Assembly (NCBI RefSeq): GCF_008086205.1
Contig: NZ_VSKK01000003.1
Coordinates: forward strand, 248,001 to 312,000
Origin: Bizionia myxarmorum
GTDB taxonomy: Bacteria; Bacteroidota; Bacteroidia; Flavobacteriales; Flavobacteriaceae
Reading direction: 5' to 3'
DNA: 64,000 bases
Shown here: positions 26,266 through 34,306 of the stretch, piece by piece
Layout: each line of letters opens with the position of its first letter
Numbering within the stretch: position 1 is the first letter of the stretch
Notes under the pieces: model-generated
Seen by the model: the letters and a program-made list of their open reading frames with translations, nothing else
What the model was told of the DNA's origin: nothing
The model's database searches: none
Program-made: the position numbers and the translations under genes

Positions 26266-26553
26266 TTAATTAGCAATGACATCTTTATAATCATCCTGTT
26301 TTTTCGAAAAAACATGTTCTACATAAGGACAACTAGCAACAGCTTTTAAATTGTTTTCACGCATAAAAGCTACAGCTGCATCTACCAACTTATAGCCAAC
26401 ACCTTGTCCTTTTAAGGATTCATTCACTTCCGTATGATTAATATCTATGATAGCATCATCAACAAATTCATAGGTCATTTCTGCCTCTTGCTTTCCATCT
26501 ATTTCAATATAAAATGTTCCGCTTTTATTTTCTTTTTTGTGTTTAACTTCCAT
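26266..26553 (-). CDS. Small GNAT acetyltransferase (YjdJ type)
   Basis: A 95-residue stand-alone GNAT domain of the short N-acetyltransferase type. The motif L-K-G-Q-G-V-G-Y-K-L-V-D-A-A (about 50-63) is the acetyl-CoA loop and helix, followed by A-V-A-S-C-P-Y-V-E-H-V-F, which is typical of this group. The ATG at 26553 matches the family start (MEVKHKKENKSGTF) and overlaps the FMN reductase gene by 11 bases; the ATG at 26580 would add nine residues. Substrate unknown. Confidence 0.85.
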   Translation of the reverse strand: MEVKHKKENKSGTFYIEIDGKQEAEMTYEFVDDAIIDINHTEVNESLKGQGVGYKLVDAAVAFMRENNLKAVASCPYVEHVFSKKQDDYKDVIAN

Positions 26554-27091
26554 ATATAATTTCGTTTTTAAATAGTTCAACTTTAGTTAATAATTCTGTT
26601 TTAAGGGTTTCGTCACTAATTTCGCCGTCTTTAAAATGCGTTTCAAACAAGGGTAAAGAGAAATCAGCTAAAATGTTCGTTTCATGTCTTGGAAATCGCT
26701 CTTTCGCCATAGCTAAAACCGATGCGCCTCCTCTACCGCCTGTAGAGGCTGACATAAGTAACAAAGGCTTATGTCCGAATGTTTTATGACTTATTCTGGA
26801 CATCCAATCGAATGCATTTTTAAAAACAGCCGTGTAGGCACCATTGTGTTCTGCTAAAGATAAAATTATACCATCGGCATTTTGAATGTGATTGAATAAA
26901 TTTGTAGCTGAATCGGGATGGCCATCACGACTTTCTAAATCTATTCCGTAAAGTGGCATTTCAAAATCGTTTAGATCTAATATCTGTACTTCTATTTCAG
27001 ATGTGGACACCAATTTAGCCGTATATTCAACTAACTTTTTATTAATGGAATTTTGACTATTACTTCCCGCGAAGGCAATTATATGTTTCAT
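26543..27091 (-). CDS. NADPH-dependent FMN reductase-like flavoprotein
   Basis: A 182-residue flavodoxin-like protein. The phosphate-binding loop for FMN is A-G-S-N-S-Q-N-S-I-N-K-K (about 8-19). The S-L-A-E-H-N-G-A-Y-T segment (about 97-106) is the flavin-ring contact of NADPH-dependent reductases, and M-S-A-S-T-G-G-R-G-G (about 134-143) fits the last binding loop. It would reduce FMN or quinones. It is the first gene of a minus-strand cluster (reductase, GNAT, HIU hydrolase, MarR, pirin) with short gaps or overlaps, which suggests a redox-stress operon. Confidence 0.85.
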   Translation of the reverse strand: MKHIIAFAGSNSQNSINKKLVEYTAKLVSTSEIEVQILDLNDFEMPLYGIDLESRDGHPDSATNLFNHIQNADGIILSLAEHNGAYTAVFKNAFDWMSRISHKTFGHKPLLLMSASTGGRGGASVLAMAKERFPRHETNILADFSLPLFETHFKDGEISDETLKTELLTKVELFKNEIIYGS

Positions 27092-27224
27092 GTAATTAAA
27101 TGCGTGTTATCTGTACAAATATAAATATATTCCATGGAAACTATTCCCATGTAATATTATTTAACAAAATATTCACTTTCAAACCAACATCTTCTTTCGT
27201 AAATTCGTGGCAAAGAAAAAATCT

Positions 27225-28853
27225 ATGGACATCAACTTCAATAAAAACGAAGATCATAATAAACTGCTCGTTTCAGAATTAAAAAAACGTTTGGCACACG
27301 TAAAACTTGGCGGCGGTAAAAAAAGCATTGAAAATCAACATGAAAAAGGCAAATTAACGGCTCGTGAACGTGTTGATTATTTATTAGATTCTAAAAAACC
27401 ATCCATTGAAATTGGCGCTTTTGCAGGCGAAGATATGTATGAGGAACAAGGTGGTTGTCCTTCAGGCGGTGTGGTAGTGAAAATGGGTTATGTAAAAGGT
27501 AAGCAATGTTTAGTTGTTGCCAATGATGCCACCGTAAAAGCAGGCGCTTGGTTTCCAATAACTGCCAAAAAGAATTTACGTGCTCAAGAAATCTCAATAG
27601 AAAATAGATTACCTATTATATATTTAGTGGATTCTGCAGGCGTTTATTTACCAATGCAGGATGAAATTTTTCCAGATAAAGAACATTTCGGTCGTATTTT
27701 TAGAAATAACGCCATAATGAGTAGCATGGGAATTACCCAAATTGCTGCTGTTATGGGTAGTTGTGTTGCTGGTGGTGCCTATTTACCTATTATGAGCGAT
27801 GAAGCCTTAATTGTTGATAAAACGGGAAGTATCTTTTTAGCGGGAAGCTATTTGGTAAAAGCTGCTATTGGCGAAACCATAGATAATGAAACTTTAGGTG
27901 GTGCAACAACGCATTGCGAAATTTCTGGAGTTACCGATTATAAAGCTAAAGATGATAAAGATGCTTTAGATAAAATTAAAAATATTATTGATAAAATTGG
28001 TGATTATGATAAAGCGGGATTCAACCGTGCTGATTCACAAAAACCGAAAGAAAATCCTGAAGATATTTACGGTATTATACCTAAATCGCGTGCAGATCAA
28101 TATGATATGTATGAAGTCATTAAGCGTTTGGTAGATAACAGCGAATTTGAAGAATACAAAGCCGATTACGGGAAAACCATTATCACCTGTTATGCACGAA
28201 TCGACGGTTGGGCTGTTGGCATTGTTGCTAACCAACGAAAATTAGTAAAAACCGCAAAAGGTGAAATGCAATTTGGTGGTGTTATTTATAACGATTCAGC
28301 TGATAAGTCCACCCGATTTATTGCGAATTGTAACCAGAAGAAAATACCTTTAGTCTTTCTACAAGACGTTACCGGATTTATGGTAGGAAGTAAAAGTGAA
28401 CACGGCGGTATTATAAAAGACGGTGCTAAAATGGTAAATGCTGTAAGTAATAGTGTGGTACCAAAATTCACTATTATTCTAGGTAATAGTTACGGTGCTG
28501 GAAATTATGCCATGTGCGGAAAAGCTTACGATCCAAGATTAATTGTTGCTTGGCCAAGTGCTGAATTAGCAGTTATGAGCGGTAACAGCGCGGCTAAAGT
28601 TTTGTTGCAAATTGAAAAAGCATCGTTGAAAAAGAAAGGTGAAGAAATTTCACAAGAAAAAGAAGATGCACTTTTTAAAGAAATTAAAGACCGTTATGAT
28701 AATCAAGTTTCTCCTTATTATGCGGCAGCGCGAATTTGGACAGACGGAATTATTGATCCATTAGACACCAGAAAATGGATTAGTTTGGGAATTGAAGCGG
28801 CTAACCACGCTCCTATTGAGAAGCAATTTAATATGGGTGTTTTACAGGTTTAA
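27225..28853 (+). CDS. Acyl-CoA carboxylase beta subunit (carboxyltransferase)
   Basis: A 542-residue biotin-dependent carboxyltransferase of the methylcrotonyl/propionyl-CoA carboxylase type. It transfers CO2 from biotin to an acyl-CoA. The crotonase-like N-domain has G-G-C-P-S-G-G-V-V and S-A-G-V-Y-L-P-M-Q; the C-domain has V-T-G-F-M-V-G and G-N-S-Y-G-A-G-N-Y-A-M (oxyanion loops). I took ATG 27225 (MDINFNKNEDHNK) over the GTG at 27207. The H-A-P-I-E-K-Q-F-N-M-G-V-L tail resembles methylcrotonyl-CoA carboxylase more than propionyl. The biotin subunit is not in the window. TAAATTCG upstream (27200-27207) is a possible variant -7 box, as also before fumC. Confidence 0.88.
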   Translation: MDINFNKNEDHNKLLVSELKKRLAHVKLGGGKKSIENQHEKGKLTARERVDYLLDSKKPSIEIGAFAGEDMYEEQGGCPSGGVVVKMGYVKGKQCLVVANDATVKAGAWFPITAKKNLRAQEISIENRLPIIYLVDSAGVYLPMQDEIFPDKEHFGRIFRNNAIMSSMGITQIAAVMGSCVAGGAYLPIMSDEALIVDKTGSIFLAGSYLVKAAIGETIDNETLGGATTHCEISGVTDYKAKDDKDALDKIKNIIDKIGDYDKAGFNRADSQKPKENPEDIYGIIPKSRADQYDMYEVIKRLVDNSEFEEYKADYGKTIITCYARIDGWAVGIVANQRKLVKTAKGEMQFGGVIYNDSADKSTRFIANCNQKKIPLVFLQDVTGFMVGSKSEHGGIIKDGAKMVNAVSNSVVPKFTIILGNSYGAGNYAMCGKAYDPRLIVAWPSAELAVMSGNSAAKVLLQIEKASLKKKGEEISQEKEDALFKEIKDRYDNQVSPYYAAARIWTDGIIDPLDTRKWISLGIEAANHAPIEKQFNMGVLQV

Positions 28854-28859
28854 AATTAT

Positions 28860-29717
28860 ATGAGAAAATTAATAGTTTTGTTTTGCTTTTTTATCGTGGT
28901 ATTTTCATCCTTTGCTCAAAATAAGTATGATAGCATTGGAGAACCAAGAATTCAGGTTATTAAAAATGATAAAACGGCCGATATTAGCGGCCGTTTTCTT
29001 GTTTTAGAAAATGACATTTTATATCCATACAGCAATAATTCTGCCGATTTAAATTTTCTACTTCCCGATAATTACGATTATAATAGGATGTTAGGATACT
29101 ATCAACGTGTTGTTTATTGCTACTTAACAGATAACCCGCCTATTGTTTACCAACTTATGCAATGGTCGGTTCCAATTGTAATTTATATGGATAAAGATAT
29201 TCCTAAAGATGTTCAAGATGACTTTAAAAACTTTATTTCTAAATTACAAATGGATAACATAAAGCATCTAGATATTAGCTTTACAAAGAGATTTAAAAAT
29301 TCAAATTATCATATTAAATCCACTGAAACAGCCGTAAATGGTTATGATAAAAACTATGAGTTTGATTCAGAAGAAGACCGCTTGAATGACCTTTTAACGG
29401 GTTCAACTTATAAATTAGTTACGGATGGTAACAATAAATTTTATGGTGGCGTTTTACAAATTCATCTGAAAAGTTTCCAGACCAATGATGATGTTACCAA
29501 AAGACTCAAGCAATTATTTTATAAAAGTTTAGGAAATTTTGTGGCCGATAATTACATAGAAACCAACAGTCTTTTACATAATGACTATGATAATTCAGCA
29601 GAAATTTTAGATTTTGATTTGAATATTTTGAAAATTCATTATTCTCTAATATACGATCAAAGAATTTATTTGGCTGATTTCAGAAACCTGCTAACATGGG
29701 CTCAAAGACAAAAATAA
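28860..29717 (+). CDS. Secreted DUF2927-like protein, tandem copy 1
   Basis: A 285-residue secreted protein of unknown function. Residues 1-19 are a signal peptide ending in S-F-A before QNKYD. The central W-S-V-P-I-V-I-Y-M-D segment (about 103-112) and the C-terminal block R-L-K-Q-L-F-Y-K-S-L-G-N-F, then L-D-F-D-L-N-I-L-K-I-H-Y, align with the same parts of the next gene. The pattern resembles DUF2927, zincin-like proteins, but the H-E-E catalytic pattern is absent, so an inactive relative is likely. It starts 7 bases after the carboxylase gene, so it is probably co-transcribed with it. Confidence 0.6.
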   Translation: MRKLIVLFCFFIVVFSSFAQNKYDSIGEPRIQVIKNDKTADISGRFLVLENDILYPYSNNSADLNFLLPDNYDYNRMLGYYQRVVYCYLTDNPPIVYQLMQWSVPIVIYMDKDIPKDVQDDFKNFISKLQMDNIKHLDISFTKRFKNSNYHIKSTETAVNGYDKNYEFDSEEDRLNDLLTGSTYKLVTDGNNKFYGGVLQIHLKSFQTNDDVTKRLKQLFYKSLGNFVADNYIETNSLLHNDYDNSAEILDFDLNILKIHYSLIYDQRIYLADFRNLLTWAQRQK

Positions 29718-30598
29718 TGAAAAACCTTTTTACCCTATTTATTCTTTTTGGCTTCATTTCCATAAGTCAAGCGCAAGAACACACCACAGAAAGTTCTAGA
29801 AAGATTTATACCTCATTAAAAGCCTATAAATTAACATATAAAACACCTCTTACCAAGCAAGATACTTTGAATTTTGTGGTGCGAGAACATGATACTTTAG
29901 TTCTAATAACGCCAAAAATGTCCAGGAATGGCAAGAGCGTACCTTATGAATATAAAGACAAAAGCTTCTTAAAATATTATAAAAAGTCTGCATTTAGAAG
30001 TTCGGGTGTTGATTCCACAGATCAGAGGCAAGTAATGCGTTATTGGAAAGATCCTATAAAGATTTTCTTTTCTGAAAGTATTTCTCGGAAAACAAGAAAG
30101 GATATTATGACTTTGGCAAAAGAGATTAGCAGTCAAGTAGATTCTTTGCAAATTTCGGAAGTTAAAAAAGTTGAAGAATCTAATTATGTCGTTTACCTGT
30201 TTGATGACTATGAATATGATTCCTTGATGAAAAATTATACCAATTCAGATTATTATTTGCATTGGAATACTAGAAACCAAATATACCGATGCGGTGTAAA
30301 AATTGATACAAAAATCTTCTATAATCAAGCTTTAATTTCAAACAAACTGAAGGAATTATTTGTGAGTACATTGGGCCATTTTTATGCAATAAATGATTTG
30401 GGCTGTGAAAGTTACTTTGCAAATTGTTATTCTGAAAATAAGCAGTTAACTAGTTTAGATTTGGAAATTTTAAAATATCATTATTCATATGGTATTTGCA
30501 AAGGCACCACTTTACAAGATTTTGAAGTCCAGCACGAAAAAGCCAAAAGCGTTTTAAAAGAACATAATGTTTTGATTAATTTTTTCCATTTAGATTAA
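29717..30598 (+). CDS. Secreted DUF2927-like protein, tandem copy 2
   Basis: A 293-residue secreted protein, clearly a paralogue of the preceding one. Signal peptide about 1-20 (ending S-Q-A before QEH). Matching blocks are W-K-D-P-I-K-I-F-F-S and K-L-K-E-L-F-V-S-T-L-G-H-F-Y-A, then L-T-S-L-D-L-E-I-L-K-Y-H-Y-S. Two cysteines (in G-C-E-S-Y-F-A-N-C-Y) could form a disulfide not seen in copy 1. The TAATG junction means its ATG shares a base with the previous stop; the in-frame ATG at 29696 would spoil the signal peptide. No function is known. Confidence 0.6.
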   Translation: MKNLFTLFILFGFISISQAQEHTTESSRKIYTSLKAYKLTYKTPLTKQDTLNFVVREHDTLVLITPKMSRNGKSVPYEYKDKSFLKYYKKSAFRSSGVDSTDQRQVMRYWKDPIKIFFSESISRKTRKDIMTLAKEISSQVDSLQISEVKKVEESNYVVYLFDDYEYDSLMKNYTNSDYYLHWNTRNQIYRCGVKIDTKIFYNQALISNKLKELFVSTLGHFYAINDLGCESYFANCYSENKQLTSLDLEILKYHYSYGICKGTTLQDFEVQHEKAKSVLKEHNVLINFFHLD

Positions 30599-30622
30599 AT
30601 AGTTTGAAATTCATTAAAGTTG

Positions 30623-30666
30623 AAAAGTAACTTGAAAATCAATAGCGATTTTCAAGTTACTTTTTT
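30623..30666. terminator. Strong bidirectional terminator
   Basis: An 18-bp perfect stem (30623-30640 with 30647-30664) and a 6-base loop AATAGC, flanked by T-runs, between the convergent genes at 29717 and 30701. Confidence 0.9.
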
Positions 30667-30700
30667 GTTTTTGCAAAATTCACACGCATCCTTCAGGCTA

Positions 30701-32173
30701 TTAACTAGTTACTCCTGAATATTTTTCAATTAAGCGAACAATTAAATCATTGAGTTTTTCGACTTTAAAATCATCGGTTGTTGGTTTCATATGTGAATTT
30801 CCAATACCGCTATCATCTGTTAAAAACACATAAGTTCCATTCGTAGAGACACTAAAGAATCGCATTAAAAATTCGACATTTTTGTTGGCATCACTTGCTA
30901 CGATAGGAATAATTTTAATGCCTTTTTCTTGTGCGATTTTAATTTGTTCTTTGATTGTTTTTACAATAGCTTCTGTAAAATGAGGTGGTGCATCTAAAAG
31001 TAAAAACATAATTTTAGCCTTTGAATCCGTTTCCCACGCTTGTGCTAAAGAAACTTTTAACGCTTCTTCTACGGCTTCTTCATAATCGCCGCCACCATTA
31101 GCGTTTTGGTTGGCCAGAAATGTTTGAACGGCATTAATATCAGTAGTAAAATCAAAATTACGTACTACATATTCATCGCCACGATCTCTGTAAAACGTTA
31201 AGGCTACGCGTTTTTGTTGGATGCTTTTATCTAATCGTGAAATAATATTTTTTAATTCTGATTTCAAATAATCAATTTCATCGCCCATAGATCCTGTGGC
31301 GTCTATAGTAAACATGATATCCACATTGTTGGTTGTTGACGATTCATTATTTAGAATAAATGAAACAGCATTCATTTTACTGGTAATTTTCTTACCAATA
31401 ACGTTATCATTTTGAATAGTTTGAACAATATAATAAGCACTTTGGCAATTAACTTCTAAATCTTTAAAAAGAACTATTTTACCATAAATATCTGTGCGTC
31501 CTTTCATAATTAAAGAATTGTTTTCATCATATAATGACACAGAAACGTTATTTAGAGGCTGTTTTTTTGAGTTGCTCACAGAGACATCAACCTTATTCTC
31601 CAAACTAAATTTCCAGTTTTCTTGAATTTTCTTAAAGTCATTACTCTTTAGTGCTTTCAACCAAGCATCCCACTTTTCAATATCATTTATTTCACCAGCT
31701 GTAAGTTGTCCTGATTGTGGCTCATAATTTGGCGCTTCTTTTTCAGATGAACCTCCATCTAAACTTGGATTAGAATAGTGAGTTAGCTCCTCCGCATTAT
31801 ATACTTTAGAAGAAGCGCTTCTATCTGCTACGTCTCTCCTTTTGATTCCTAATGCCGAAACAATCACTTCTTCTAAAGCTTCAGAATCAACTTGCATAGA
31901 AAAACTGAAACTAGTAGATTTCTTTTCAACTTTACGATTTTCTGTCTTATATCCAATAAATGCAAATACTATAACAGCGCCTTCTTTTGCTTGAATACTA
32001 TAAAAACCGTCAAAATTAGTTTGGATGCCACCTAAAGTGTCTTTTATCATAACATTTACGCCAGGTAAAGGCAAGCCGTTTTCATCAGAAATAGTTCCAG
32101 AAATGGTTTGTAATTGGGCGTTTACTTGTAAACTTATAAAAGCTACAAATACGAATAGTAGGAGATTTTTCAT
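30701..32173 (-). CDS. Secreted protein: CarboxypepD_reg domain plus von Willebrand A domain
   Basis: A 490-residue secreted protein. Signal peptide 1-19 (Q-V-N-A before QLQT). Residues about 24-100 form a carboxypeptidase regulatory-like domain (G-T-I-S-D-E-N-G-L-P-L-P-G-V-N). They run into E-V-I-V-S-A-L-G-I-K-R-R (102-113), the sequence that normally joins this domain to a SusC plug, but no plug or barrel follows. A linker with L-T-A-G-E-I-N-D-I-E-K-W (158-169) and a second Ig-like part come next, then a VWA domain from about 283 whose MIDAS motif reads D-A-T-G-S-M-G (291-297). It would bind metal and a protein ligand at the cell surface. An 11-bp inverted repeat lies just before its start. 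Confidence 0.75.
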   Translation of the reverse strand: MKNLLLFVFVAFISLQVNAQLQTISGTISDENGLPLPGVNVMIKDTLGGIQTNFDGFYSIQAKEGAVIVFAFIGYKTENRKVEKKSTSFSFSMQVDSEALEEVIVSALGIKRRDVADRSASSKVYNAEELTHYSNPSLDGGSSEKEAPNYEPQSGQLTAGEINDIEKWDAWLKALKSNDFKKIQENWKFSLENKVDVSVSNSKKQPLNNVSVSLYDENNSLIMKGRTDIYGKIVLFKDLEVNCQSAYYIVQTIQNDNVIGKKITSKMNAVSFILNNESSTTNNVDIMFTIDATGSMGDEIDYLKSELKNIISRLDKSIQQKRVALTFYRDRGDEYVVRNFDFTTDINAVQTFLANQNANGGGDYEEAVEEALKVSLAQAWETDSKAKIMFLLLDAPPHFTEAIVKTIKEQIKIAQEKGIKIIPIVASDANKNVEFLMRFFSVSTNGTYVFLTDDSGIGNSHMKPTTDDFKVEKLNDLIVRLIEKYSGVTS

Positions 32174-32176
32174 GGT

Positions 32177-32213
32177 TTTGTGTTTTAAATTCTATGTAAA
32201 CCTAAAACACAAA
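32177..32213 (-). promoter_or_regulatory. 11-bp inverted repeat directly before the VWA gene
   Basis: Perfect arms TTTGTGTTTTA (32177-32187) and TAAAACACAAA (32203-32213) with a 15-base spacer, three bases upstream of the ATG at 32173. It can act as an operator or, as RNA, fold into a hairpin that hides the start. Confidence 0.55.
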
Positions 32214-32246
32214 TCCTATATATAAAATCGGAAATTAGAGAAAGCT

Positions 32247-33314
32247 CTATTTGATTGAGGCAACCGTCTTTTTTCGTTGAATTTTGCCAGAATGTGTTTC
32301 TTGAAAATATTTTACAAAGAAAATTTCTTTAGGAATTTCATACTTTGTTAAACCTGAAAACACGTCGGTTTTTAGAGGTTTCTCTTCACCTTCAACAATA
32401 AGAACAACACGTTCGCCCAATTCGTTATCGGGTAAAGCGGTGATGAAAAATCGGGAATCAATGTGTGATGCTAAGGTATTTTCAACCATTTCAGGATGAA
32501 TTTTTATACCGCCAGAATTAATAACGTTGTCCAAGCGCCCTAACCATTCAAAAGATAATTTGTCATGAATTTTAACCACATCATTCGTTATAATTATCGC
32601 TTCGGAAATATTCTTGGCATCAATTATCAAACAATCACGATCATCTTGAGAAATTACAATTCCCGGAAGCACTTGAAAATACCGGTTTGTAGCATTTTCG
32701 GAAAAGTTATTGAGTTGCTTTACCGCAATATGGCTCACCGTTTCTGTCATTCCGTAGGTTTCAAAAATCGTAGGTTTGATACCTTGAATTATCTTAATTA
32801 AATCTTTGGAAACTGGCGCACCACCAACAATTATAGTTTGTATTTTATCAACTTTAGCAAGGTTTCTTTGCAACTGCATAGGAATCATAGCGGCAAACTT
32901 GTAATCTTTTCGCGTATTAATATCCAAGATCTTTTTGGGTGCAATAATATCCAAATGCCAACCTAACATCATAGCACGAATCAACATCATTTTACCCGCA
33001 ATAGTTTCAGCGGGTAAACATAAAAGGGCACGGTCTTTAGGTTCTAATTGAAAAAAATTACCAGTCGTTAAAGCGGAATGAACCATGGCCTGCTTACTAA
33101 CACTAATTTTTTTAGGTAATCCTGTAGAACCAGATGTTTGGGCTGAAATTGTTTCATTAGAATCTAACCAGTCAGCCAAAAACTCGCCAATACCGATTTC
33201 AAAATCTTCACCTTCTTTGATGTAACTATATGCGACTTCCTTTAAAGCTTCGCGATCATAATGAAAGCCATTTAGTTGAAAATGGTTATGTACTTTATCA
33301 AATGTTGGTGTCAT
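32247..33314 (-). CDS. menE: o-Succinylbenzoate-CoA ligase
   Basis: A 355-residue AMP-forming acyl-CoA synthetase, shorter than the typical 450-500 but usual for Bacteroidota MenE. It activates o-succinylbenzoate with CoA for menaquinone synthesis. The P-loop S-A-Q-T-S-G-S-T-G-L-P-K-K is near residue 57, E-T-Y-G-M-T-E-T near 189, the hinge W-L-G-R-L-D-N-V-I-N-S-G-G near 253, and the C-terminal lysine is in S-G-K-I-Q-R-K. It starts 5 bases after the CPBP gene, with menC upstream, so menC-CPBP-menE form one operon. Confidence 0.9.
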   Translation of the reverse strand: MTPTFDKVHNHFQLNGFHYDREALKEVAYSYIKEGEDFEIGIGEFLADWLDSNETISAQTSGSTGLPKKISVSKQAMVHSALTTGNFFQLEPKDRALLCLPAETIAGKMMLIRAMMLGWHLDIIAPKKILDINTRKDYKFAAMIPMQLQRNLAKVDKIQTIIVGGAPVSKDLIKIIQGIKPTIFETYGMTETVSHIAVKQLNNFSENATNRYFQVLPGIVISQDDRDCLIIDAKNISEAIIITNDVVKIHDKLSFEWLGRLDNVINSGGIKIHPEMVENTLASHIDSRFFITALPDNELGERVVLIVEGEEKPLKTDVFSGLTKYEIPKEIFFVKYFQETHSGKIQRKKTVASIK

Positions 33315-33319
33315 TTCAA

Positions 33320-34279
33320 TTATTCTTTTATACTATTAGTGAGGTCGTTTGATGGTTCAATAACGGTTCCTAGGAGTCTATGTTGCCAATTGTTCCATTT
33401 ATATTTTTTCGAAAAAATGAAAAGTAAAATTGGAAATACAATAAAAACCGGCATAAATACATCCATAAATCCAGCTGCTTCCGGTAATGACGTATCTTTT
33501 AAAACGGAATGAGTTTGAAAAGCAGTCCAGTCTGCCGTTACTAATAAAGCCGTAAATAAATTATTAGCCGCATGAAAACCTAACGCTAGCTCAAGCCCGT
33601 CATCCATTAAAGTTATAATTCCTAAAAACAAGCCTGTTCCAATATAGTAAACCATAACCACATAGCCCAATTGCTTGACTTCAGGGTTCGCAATGTGCAA
33701 TAATCCAAAAACTAAAGACGTTGTAAGTAATGGAATCCATTTTGTTTTAGTAATCACGCCTAATCCCTGCATTAGATAGCCCCGAAATAAGTATTCCTCA
33801 AAACTAGTTTGAATAGGAATCAAAACAATTGCAATGAAGCATAAAATTACAAATGGAACGGGTTTAAAGTTTAAAACGTAATTTTCTGGTGAAGAATAGT
33901 AATCTAGAAAGATAAAACTTGTAGATACTAAACCCCATAAAATAAAAGCAAACCAAAACCGTTTCCAGTCTATTCTGGCTCTAGCAGTGGTTAAAGACGT
34001 AATGGATTGTTCGTGTAAATACTTTACTACTAAAAAGACTCCTAATAATCCGGCGGCAAAAGATAAAAGCATCAAGAATAGATTTAAATTGGATTCTAAT
34101 AAACTCAATAAATCCGTTTCATTCATCCCTATAATACTATCCCCATTTGATACTGCTTTTATAAAAACGGCTGCTGTAAATGGAATTTGACCAACTACAA
34201 CGGCAATAACAATAGCAAGTGTTCCAATTATATAACGCCACCACTCGTGAAGACCTTTAAAAGCTTGTGAAATGTACAT
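33320..34279 (-). CDS. CPBP family intramembrane metalloprotease/protease
   Basis: A 319-residue protein with about eight hydrophobic segments. The CPBP (Abi) motif E-E-x-x-x-R is seen in S-F-E-E-Y-L-F-R-G-Y-L (about 163-173), and a second motif F-G-L-L-H-I-A-N (about 192-199) supplies the conserved histidine; F-H-A-A-N-N near 238 is the third. These proteins are glutamate-type intramembrane proteases related to CAAX enzymes. It lies inside the menC-menE operon, 5 bases from menE and 27 from menC. A link to prenylated quinone chemistry is tempting, but no family member is known to me to act in that pathway. Confidence 0.82.
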   Translation of the reverse strand: MYISQAFKGLHEWWRYIIGTLAIVIAVVVGQIPFTAAVFIKAVSNGDSIIGMNETDLLSLLESNLNLFLMLLSFAAGLLGVFLVVKYLHEQSITSLTTARARIDWKRFWFAFILWGLVSTSFIFLDYYSSPENYVLNFKPVPFVILCFIAIVLIPIQTSFEEYLFRGYLMQGLGVITKTKWIPLLTTSLVFGLLHIANPEVKQLGYVVMVYYIGTGLFLGIITLMDDGLELALGFHAANNLFTALLVTADWTAFQTHSVLKDTSLPEAAGFMDVFMPVFIVFPILLFIFSKKYKWNNWQHRLLGTVIEPSNDLTNSIKE

Positions 34280-34306
34280 ATTAAGTAAAGTATTGCATAA
34301 AGTTAG

